Assembly (NCBI GenBank): GCA_025929895.1
Contig: JAICPI010000015.1
Span: forward strand, 1-48,223
DNA: 48,223 nucleotides
Reading direction: 5' to 3'
Origin: Thermoleophilia bacterium
Lineage (GTDB): Bacteria; Actinomycetota; Thermoleophilia; Gaiellales; Gaiellaceae
Shown piece by piece: positions 18,936 to 26,409 of this stretch. The stretch's first letter is position 1. Each line of letters starts with the position of its first letter. A model generated the notes under the pieces. That model was not told the DNA's origin. It saw only the letters and a list, made by a program, of their open reading frames with translations, and ran no database searches. A program made the position numbers and the translations under genes.

Positions 18936-19985
18936 CTAGGTGTTGAGCAAGACGCGCAGAGCGTCCAGGCTCCGCTCGAGGGCCGCGACGTCGACCTGCT
19001 CGTCCTGCGCGTGCGCGAAGCGCGTCGCTCCGGGGCCGAAGTTGACCGCGTCGAGCCCGAGCTCGGCGAACTGCGCCACCGGCGTCCACGCCTGCTTGGG
19101 CGTCAGCGCGAAGCCGCCGATCTCCCGCAGCCGGCGGACGAGCGGGTTGTCGACCGCGACCGATGCCGCGGGCGAGTGGCTGACGATCTCGACGCCCTCG
19201 CCCGCCAGCTCGCGCAGGCGCGCCTCGGCGTCGTCGCGCGAGCGGCCGGGTGCGTAGCGGAAGTTGAGGGACGCCTCGACGAGGTCGGGCACGACGTTGT
19301 CGGCGCGCCCCCCGGAAATCCTCGTGAGGCTCAGCACCTCCCGGAACGGGAGCCCGCCGACCTCGACGTCGTGCGGCGGGAGGCCGGCGATCCGGGCCAG
19401 ACCGTCGACGGCGAGCTCGATCGCGTTGACGCCGAGCCACGGCCGCGCGGTGTGCGCGCTCCGCCCCTTGAAGCGAAGGCGCGCATTCACGTTCCCGACG
19501 CAGCCGACCTGGATCTCGTTGTCGGTGGGCTCGAGCACGACGACGAGGCCGGCGCCGTCCAGCGCGCCGGTGGCGAAGAACGTCGGGAGCGGGCTGTGCT
19601 CGACGGCGATCTCCTCGCGCGGGAAGAAGAGGAAGCCGGCGCTCGCGGCGCTGCCCGCGCGCGCGAGCGCCCAGGCGAGCTCCATCATCACCGCGACCCC
19701 GCCCTTCATGTCGCTCGCCCCGAGCCCGTGGACGACGCCGTCGGCCCGCCGGCCCGGGAAGTTGCCGTTCGACGGGACCGTGTCGAGATGCCCGGCGAGC
19801 ACGACCTGCGGCGGGGACGGCCCGATCGCGTACCAAAGGGTCTCGCCGTCGCGCCAGGTCGGCGGCCAGGGCAGCTCTGAGGCCACGTACTCGGCGATCT
19901 CCTGCTCGCCGCCGCTCGGCGAGTGGATGTCGACGAGCGCGAGCGTCCTCGCGGCGACGTCGGGATCGGGGCCCGGCACGGGCAT
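18936..19985 (-). CDS. dapE: DapE: succinyl-diaminopimelate desuccinylase (M20 family)
   Basis: 349 residues of an M20 di-zinc amidohydrolase. Metal ligand motifs are GHLDTVPSN, HGLGASDMKGG and FPREEIAVEHSPLP; the dimerisation-domain histidine lies in FKGRSAHTARPWLG and the late histidine ligand in FAHAQDEQVDV. It releases succinate from N-succinyl-LL-DAP, giving LL-DAP for DapF. It is first in the minus-strand operon dapE-dapC-dapD-DUF4389-M48. The start ATG 19985 is only nine bases from the divergent hflX start. No clear -10 was found at the usual distance, so the true start may lie slightly inside. Confidence 0.92.
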   Translation of the reverse strand: MPVPGPDPDVAARTLALVDIHSPSGGEQEIAEYVASELPWPPTWRDGETLWYAIGPSPPQVVLAGHLDTVPSNGNFPGRRADGVVHGLGASDMKGGVAVMMELAWALARAGSAASAGFLFFPREEIAVEHSPLPTFFATGALDGAGLVVVLEPTDNEIQVGCVGNVNARLRFKGRSAHTARPWLGVNAIELAVDGLARIAGLPPHDVEVGGLPFREVLSLTRISGGRADNVVPDLVEASLNFRYAPGRSRDDAEARLRELAGEGVEIVSHSPAASVAVDNPLVRRLREIGGFALTPKQAWTPVAQFAELGLDAVNFGPGATRFAHAQDEQVDVAALERSLDALRVLLNT

Positions 19986-19988
19986 AAT
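19983..19988 (+). promoter_or_regulatory. -10 box CATAAT of hflX, overlapping the dapE start codon
   Basis: CATAAT ends 6 bases before GTG 19995. Its first three bases are the complement of the dapE ATG, so polymerase binding for hflX directly covers the dapE start. Confidence 0.5.
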
Positions 19989-19994
19989 CCTGCC

Positions 19995-21304
<1,310 letters not shown>

Positions 21305-21308
<4 letters not shown>

Positions 21309-21736
21309 TCGAGCTCCCCATCCGGCGGCTCCGCCCCGACGCGGAGGTGCCGACGCGCGCGTACGACGGCGACGCCGGGATCGACCTCGCGGCCTGCGAG
21401 CGCGTCGAGCTCGGGCCGGGCGAGCGGGCGCTCGTGCCGACCGGGCTCGCGGTCGCGATCCCCGAGGGCTACGCGGGGTACGTGCAGCCGCGGTCGGGCC
21501 TCGCGACGAACCACGGGATCTCGATCGTGAACACGCCCGGGCTGATCGACGCCGGCTACCGGGGGGAGCTGCTCGTCAACCTGCTCAACACCGACGCGCG
21601 CGAGCCGTTCGTCGTCGAGCCGGGGATGCGGATCGCGCAGCTCGTCGTCCTCCAGGTCCCGCAGGTGTCGCTCGTCGAGGTGGACGAGCTCCCCGAGAGC
21701 GAGCGCGGCGCGCGCGGCTTCGGCTCGTCCTCCTGA
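21305..21736 (+). CDS. dut: dUTP diphosphatase
   Basis: 143 residues, trimeric dUTPase type. All five motifs are readable: DGDAGIDLAA (1), PRSGLATNHG (2), TPGLIDAGYRGE (3), MRIAQLVV (4) and the C-terminal Gly-rich RGFGSSS (5). It hydrolyses dUTP to dUMP and pyrophosphate, keeping uracil out of DNA. GTG 21305 overlaps the hflX stop as GTGA; the stop overlaps the Nudix gene as TGATG. Confidence 0.95.
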
Positions 21737-22188
21737 TGGAGCCGCGCATCCGCGTCTCCGCGCTGCTGCGGTGGGAGGACCGGATCCTGCTCTGCCGGCA
21801 CGAGAAGCCCGGCAAGGAGTACTGGCTGCTCCCGGGCGGCGGGGTGAACTCGGGCGAGAGCCTCGTCGACGCGCTTCGCCGCGAGCTGATGGAAGAGGTG
21901 GGGGTGGGCAAGGAGCTGACGCTCGAAGGACCGGTCGCGATCGCGGAGTCGATCTCGCCCGAGCGGAGCTTCGCCGCGAAGCACGTGGTGCACATCGTCT
22001 TCTCGGGCGATCTCTCCGGGCGTTCGCTCGAGCGTGTGACCTCGCAGGACGCGGCGGTGCGCGGCCACCGCCTCTTCTCGCTCGGCGAGCTCGACGACAT
22101 CGTGCTCCACCCGCCCGTCCAGCGGTTCCTGCGCCGCTGGCAACCCGGCGACCCGATGGTGTACCTCGGGGCGCTCTGGGTGCCCTAG
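21736..22188 (+). CDS. Nudix hydrolase
   Basis: 150 residues with a complete Nudix box, GX5EX7REUXEEXGU, from GGGVNSGE to RELMEEVGV (about residues 35-57). The substrate is unknown. Its overlap with dut suggests nucleotide-pool cleaning, while the specific sequence (HEKPGKEYWLLPGGGVNSGE) is of the general MutT-like group. ATG 21736 shares bases with the dut stop. The stop codon forms a CTAG shared with the convergent gatD stop. Confidence 0.88.
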   Translation: MEPRIRVSALLRWEDRILLCRHEKPGKEYWLLPGGGVNSGESLVDALRRELMEEVGVGKELTLEGPVAIAESISPERSFAAKHVVHIVFSGDLSGRSLERVTSQDAAVRGHRLFSLGELDDIVLHPPVQRFLRRWQPGDPMVYLGALWVP

Positions 22189-22934
22189 CGCCCGCCGCGC
22201 GCCCGCGCGCGTCGTGCGGAGACGGCGTGCGCCTCCCGTTCGAGCCCGTCGTCGAGCTCGGCGAAGCTCGGCGGCTCGCCGCCGCTCCGATGCGCGAGCG
22301 CCTGGGCGAGCAGCCAGTCGGCCAGCCAGGGGTTCCGCGGGAGGAGGGGCCCGTGGAGGTACGTCCCGAGCGCCCGCCCGACGCGGCAGCCCTCGGCGCC
22401 GCTCTCGCCGTCGTTGCCGAAGCCGGCGACGACGCGGCCCAACGGCTCCGCACCTTCGTCGAGCTTCGTACGACCGGCGTGGTTCTCGAAGCCCGCGATC
22501 GTCCGGCGCTCGTCCGGCTCGAGCTCGACCTCGAGCAGGACGTCGCCGATCATGCGCCGCTCCCCGGCGATCGTGTGGAGCGGGAAGAGACCGACGCCGG
22601 GGAGCTCCTCGCCGTCGGCGAAGCGGTAGAACCGGCCGAGCAGCTGGTAGCCGCCGCACACCGCGAGGACGGCGGCCCCTCCGGCGGCTGCGGCGAGCAC
22701 CTGGTCGCGCTTGCCCGCGAGGTCGTGCGCGACGAGCGCCTGCTCGCGGTCCTGGCCGCCGCCGATGTAGAGCAGGTCGTGCACGCCGGGCTCGATCGCG
22801 GCGCCGGCGGAGATCGGCCGCACCTCGAGCTCGTGACCCCGCCATGCCGCGCGCCGGGCCAGCACCGCGATGTTCCCGCGGTCGGCGTAGATGTTCAGGT
22901 ACTCGGGGTAGAGGTGGCCGACGACGATCTTCAC
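22185..22934 (-). CDS. gatD: GatD: glutaminase subunit of the lipid II isoglutaminyl synthase
   Basis: 249 residues, class I glutamine amidotransferase of the CobB/CobQ-like type. It starts KIVVGHLYPEYLNIYADRGN, has the nucleophile in LAVCGGYQLLG (about residue 94) and the catalytic histidine in GTYLHGPLLPRNPWLADWLL. With MurT it amidates the D-Glu alpha-carboxyl of lipid II stem peptides, giving D-isoglutamine. GTG 22934 overlaps the murT stop as GTGA. Confidence 0.93.
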   Translation of the reverse strand: MKIVVGHLYPEYLNIYADRGNIAVLARRAAWRGHELEVRPISAGAAIEPGVHDLLYIGGGQDREQALVAHDLAGKRDQVLAAAAGGAAVLAVCGGYQLLGRFYRFADGEELPGVGLFPLHTIAGERRMIGDVLLEVELEPDERRTIAGFENHAGRTKLDEGAEPLGRVVAGFGNDGESGAEGCRVGRALGTYLHGPLLPRNPWLADWLLAQALAHRSGGEPPSFAELDDGLEREAHAVSARRARARGGR

Positions 22935-24307
22935 GCCGCCTGCCAGTACTGGGGCACGTGCCCCCGTCGGGAGACGATCCGCCGCAGCGCGAGCATCGCC
23001 GTGTAGGTGGGGAGGAGGACGAGCTCGCCGCCCGCAGGCGTCGCCGCGAGGGCACGGTCGAGCCCCTGCTCCAGGTCGGGCAGCACCTCGATCGCGCCGG
23101 GGTCGAAGCCGGCGTACTTGAAGCGGAGCGCCAGCTCCGCCGCCCGGTCGCCCGTGACGACCACGCGCCCGAGCCCGTCGAGGAGCGGCTCGAAGTCGAC
23201 GTCCCAGATCCAGGAGACGTCCTTGCCGTCGGCGATGGCGTCGTTCAGCGCGACGAGCGCGAGCGAGGGCCCGCCGCCGGCGACGAGCGTCCGGATCGCC
23301 TCGTTCGCGCCCGCGGGATTCTTGATCAGGAGCATCAGGAGCCGGCGGTCGCCGATCGCGATGCGCTCGAAGCGACCGAACGCCGCCGCGAAGCGCTCGA
23401 GCCCGGCGGCGATCTCGTCGAGCGACGCGCCGAGCGCACGCGAGAGCGCGGCCGCGGCCAGCGCGTTGTAGACGTTGTAGAGGCCCGGAAGCCGCAGCCG
23501 GATTCGCTGCGTGCCCTCGGGCGCGTGGAGGTCGAACGAGGCGCCGTCCAGGCCGTGCAGCTCGATCGAGCGGGCGGCGAGCTCGAGCGGCGGTCGCCGG
23601 TGCCCGCATGCAGGGCATTCGTAGTCGCCGAGATGCCCGACATAGGCGGCGTGGAACGTGTAGGGGGCGCCGCAGCGGACGCAGTGCTTCGAGTCGGCCG
23701 CGTGCTGGAGCCCGCCGCTTCGCGCCTGCGACGGATCGTCGACGCCGAAGACGACGGCGCCCGGGCGCTCCGCGACGAGCGCCCCGAGCTGGGGATCGTC
23801 CCCGTTGACGACGAGCCGGACCTCCTCGGGCAGCTGGCGGACGAGCGAGCGCCAGCGCTCGGCGATCAGCTCGAGCTCGCCGTAGCGGTCGAGCTGGTCC
23901 CGGAAGAGGTTCGAGAGGCAGAGCACCCGCGGCCGCACGAGCCGGGTCACCTCGGGCAGCGCTGCCTCGTCCACCTCGAACAGCCCGAGCTCGGCCCCGT
24001 TCGCGGCGAGGAGCGTGGAGGCGACGCCGGAGACCAGGTTTGCCCCGGCGCTGTTGTGCGCGAGGCGGGCACGTGGCTCCAGGATCGCCGCGGTCATCGC
24101 GGCCGTCGTCGTCTTCCCGTTCGTGGCCGAGAGCACGGCCACGCCCTGGGGGAGCCGCCCGGCCAGCTTCGAGACCGCACCCGGGTCGAGCTTCCAGAGC
24201 AGCTTGCCCGGGAGCGTCGTGCCGCCCCCGGCGCCCGCGACGCGGGAGAGCGCACCCGCCGCGCGCGCCGCGGCCGCCAGCGCCGGGAGCGGAAGCGGGA
24301 CGCGCAT
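22931..24307 (-). CDS. murT: MurT: lipid II isoglutaminyl synthase, ATP-dependent subunit
   Basis: 458 residues, a Mur-ligase relative. The P-loop is in LSATNGKTTTAAM (about 60-72); the central domain has HNSAGANLVSGVAS and SNLFRDQLDRYGE. A Cys4 zinc ribbon inserted at about 225-255 (CVRCGAPYTFH and ECPACGHRRP) and a C-terminal DUF1727 domain (KNPAGANEAIR, WDVDFEPL) complete the MurT pattern. It activates the D-Glu carboxylate, and GatD supplies ammonia. ATG 24307 has a TAGGCT -10 box eight bases upstream, so the mRNA is probably leaderless. Confidence 0.94.
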   Translation of the reverse strand: MRVPLPLPALAAAARAAGALSRVAGAGGGTTLPGKLLWKLDPGAVSKLAGRLPQGVAVLSATNGKTTTAAMTAAILEPRARLAHNSAGANLVSGVASTLLAANGAELGLFEVDEAALPEVTRLVRPRVLCLSNLFRDQLDRYGELELIAERWRSLVRQLPEEVRLVVNGDDPQLGALVAERPGAVVFGVDDPSQARSGGLQHAADSKHCVRCGAPYTFHAAYVGHLGDYECPACGHRRPPLELAARSIELHGLDGASFDLHAPEGTQRIRLRLPGLYNVYNALAAAALSRALGASLDEIAAGLERFAAAFGRFERIAIGDRRLLMLLIKNPAGANEAIRTLVAGGGPSLALVALNDAIADGKDVSWIWDVDFEPLLDGLGRVVVTGDRAAELALRFKYAGFDPGAIEVLPDLEQGLDRALAATPAGGELVLLPTYTAMLALRRIVSRRGHVPQYWQAA

Positions 24308-24315
24308 CGACGCCG

Positions 24316-24321
24316 AGCCTA
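24316..24321 (-). promoter_or_regulatory. -10 box TAGGCT of murT-gatD
   Basis: On the minus strand TAGGCT ends eight bases before ATG 24307, the same geometry as the other leaderless units. Confidence 0.5.
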
Positions 24322-24432
24322 CCGGGCGCCCTCGAACGAGGGATCTTCCCGGCCGTACCCCGGCCGGGGGAGGAACCCTCACCATCCGCGGCCTAGGTTC
24401 ACCCCTGGAAGGCGGCTTCCGAGCCTTTACTC

Positions 24433-26199
24433 ATGCGGCACACACGAAAGGAATCGATACTTCACATGCGGCACGAACGACCTTCGAATCCAGGGGAGGC
24501 TCGCTCGAGCGCGCTGTGGGGCAAGGGCACCGGAGGCCAGTCCCGCGGCAGCGCGCTCTGGGGGCGCGGCGGTCGGAGCGGCATTGCGCTGCTCGCGCTC
24601 GTCGTCAGCGTCGTCATCCCCGCCGCCGGCATCGCCGGCGGGAACCAGCACGCGGCCGTCCCGGCCGACCTGATGGCTGCTGCCCAGGCGAACCCGGACG
24701 CGACGTTCGACGTCATCGTCCAGGGCGACAACAACGGCACCGAGCGCGTGGTCCGCGAAGTGAAGGAGAACGGCGGACAGCTGAAGAAGGCGTTCCGCTC
24801 GATCAGCGGCGCGTCGGCCCAGATCTCGGGCAAGGACCTCCTGCAGCTCGCGCGGGACTCGCACATCGTGGCGATCACGCGCAACGAGTCGCTCTCGCTC
24901 GTCGGCAACGGCGACTGGGACGTCACCGACCCTGCCGACGCCGCGATGTGGCGTCAGGTCCTCGGGGCCCCCTCGCTCTGGGACCAGCCGGCGGTCACGT
25001 GCGCCGTCAGCCTGCTGGGCATCAAGCTCGATCCGAACTGCGTGCCCTCGCTCGGCTCCACGGCGCCGCAGGCTCCCGCGATCGCGATCGTGGACACCGG
25101 CATCGACGCGGCCAAGACGGCCGACTTCGGCTCCCGCGTCATCGCTCGCGTCAACTTCAGCTCGAAGGAGCCGACCGCGACGGGTGACCCCTCGGGCCAC
25201 GGCACGATGGTCGCCGGAGTCGCTGCCGGCAACGGCTCGGCGTACCCCGGCGTCGCCCGCAACGCTCCGCTCGTCGACGTCCGCGTGGCGTCGAGCCAGG
25301 GCGAGGCGCTCACGAGCGACGTCGTCGCCGCGGTCGACTGGATCATCGCGAACAAGTCGGTCCACAACATCCGCGTGGCGAACTTCTCGCTCGTCGGCAC
25401 GTCCTCGGCGAGCTTCCGGTTCGATCCGCTCGACAAGGCGGTCGAGAAGCTCTGGTTCAACGGCATCGTCGTCGTCACCGCGGTCGGGAACAACGGAAAC
25501 CCGACCAACCCCGTCGGAATCGGAGCACCTGCGAACGACCCGTTCGTGATCACGGTCGGGGCGCTCGACATCGCGGGTACCGCGAGCGTCTCGGACGACC
25601 GGCGCGCTTCGTGGTCGGCATACGGGTCGACCGCGGACGGCTTCATGAAGCCCGACGTCTCCGCGCCGGGTCGCTGGATCGTGGGCCCCGTGCCGACCGG
25701 CTCGGTGATCCACGCCCGAAAGACGAACCGCGTCGTAGCCCCGGGCTACATGTGGATGAGCGGCACGTCGTTCGCGGCGCCAATGGTCGCCGGCGCGGCT
25801 GCGCAGATGCTCGCTCGGAACCCCGGCCTCTCGCCGGACCAGGTCAAGGGCGCGCTCATGCAGACGGCCCGGTACATCGCGGCGAGCGACCCCGGAGCCG
25901 GAGTCGGCGAGATCGACGCGGCGGCCGCCGCGAAGCTCACGAGCGCACCGAACCCGAACGCGAACCTCTACGCCTTCGTCAGGGACGGCAGCTTCGACGC
26001 CGAGGCGTGGTCGAACCACGTCCGCTCGAACGCGAACTGGACGCAGTCGAACTGGACCGTGGCCAACTGGACCTCCGCCAACTGGACGGCGTCGAACTGG
26101 GTCAGCTCGAACTGGACCGCGTCGAACTGGGTCAGCTCGAACTGGACTGCGTCGAACTGGACGGCCTCGAACTGGACGGTCGCGACGGACGAGGAGTAG
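24433..26199 (+). CDS. Secreted subtilisin-like (S8) protease with Trp pentapeptide-repeat tail
   Basis: 588 residues. An unusual N-terminus of about 45 residues contains SALWG twice (SSALWGKG, GSALWGRGG), then a signal-anchor helix (GIALLALVVSVVIPAAGIAG). A probable I9-type propeptide (about 70-145) follows, then the S8 domain with the catalytic triad in AIVDTGID, GHGTMVAGV and GTSFAAPMVAG. The tail is ten copies of (S/A)NW(T/V)X. It should be exported and self-processed. Two in-frame starts sit in a repeated CATGCGGCAC context: ATG 24433 and ATG 24466, the second with AAAGGA 13 bases upstream. A TAGGTT -10 candidate is at 24394-24399. A strong hairpin follows the stop. Confidence 0.88.
   Translation: MRHTRKESILHMRHERPSNPGEARSSALWGKGTGGQSRGSALWGRGGRSGIALLALVVSVVIPAAGIAGGNQHAAVPADLMAAAQANPDATFDVIVQGDNNGTERVVREVKENGGQLKKAFRSISGASAQISGKDLLQLARDSHIVAITRNESLSLVGNGDWDVTDPADAAMWRQVLGAPSLWDQPAVTCAVSLLGIKLDPNCVPSLGSTAPQAPAIAIVDTGIDAAKTADFGSRVIARVNFSSKEPTATGDPSGHGTMVAGVAAGNGSAYPGVARNAPLVDVRVASSQGEALTSDVVAAVDWIIANKSVHNIRVANFSLVGTSSASFRFDPLDKAVEKLWFNGIVVVTAVGNNGNPTNPVGIGAPANDPFVITVGALDIAGTASVSDDRRASWSAYGSTADGFMKPDVSAPGRWIVGPVPTGSVIHARKTNRVVAPGYMWMSGTSFAAPMVAGAAAQMLARNPGLSPDQVKGALMQTARYIAASDPGAGVGEIDAAAAAKLTSAPNPNANLYAFVRDGSFDAEAWSNHVRSNANWTQSNWTVANWTSANWTASNWVSSNWTASNWVSSNWTASNWTASNWTVATDEE
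26029..26178 (+). repeat. 15-bp tandem repeat array in the protease tail (10 units)
   Basis: Ten consecutive 15-bp units each encode (S/A)-N-W-(T/V)-X, with TGG codons every 15 bases from 26038 to 26173. A 30-bp higher-order unit, 26101-26130, is repeated at 26131-26160 with one base change, pointing to recent duplication by slippage or unequal crossing-over. Confidence 0.9.
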
Positions 26200-26220
26200 C
26201 ACGACGCTCGAGCTCCAGGC

Positions 26221-26246
26221 GAACGGCGGCCCACGGGCCGCCGTTC
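26221..26246 (+). terminator. Terminator-like hairpin after the S8 protease
   Basis: A perfect 11-bp stem (26221-26231 with 26236-26246) has a CACG loop. A second 6-bp hairpin (26254-26259 with 26264-26269, loop GAAC) follows. The sequence after the first stem is GTCGTTCT, so a weak T-tract. Confidence 0.65.
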
Positions 26247-26409
26247 GTCGTTCTCCCCCGAACGGGGGACGGCGCGTGCGTCACTCGTCGGGGGGATGCC
26301 CCGCGCCGGGGCAGGACGTAGCTTCAGCCGTGGTGGTGCGGCGAACGCCCCCGCGCGCCGGCATCAAGCCGGCGCGGCTCCGCGCCGACATCTCCCGAAG
26401 AGGAGAACT
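26247..26409 (+). promoter_or_regulatory. Structured 5' leader of the GGDEF/HD-GYP gene
   Basis: Gene-free stretch between the protease terminator and GTG 26410. It can fold a 6-bp TGCCCC/GGGGCA hairpin near 26295-26312 and a perfect 9-bp hairpin at 26354-26376 (loop ATCAA). AGGAG at 26401-26405 is the Shine-Dalgarno. No convincing TANNNT box close to the start was found, so transcription probably begins well upstream. The GEMM c-di-GMP riboswitch core was looked for and is not present. Confidence 0.4.

Noticed and set aside
26029-26178. CRISPR-like array
   Set aside because: The regular 15-bp spacing is an in-frame coding repeat in the protease tail, with no spacers and no cas genes.
26247-26409. 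c-di-GMP-I (GEMM) riboswitch before the GGDEF/HD-GYP gene
   Set aside because: The conserved GGCAAACC receptor and GGGACGCAAAGCC core are absent; only a vague GGACG...AGCC resemblance exists.
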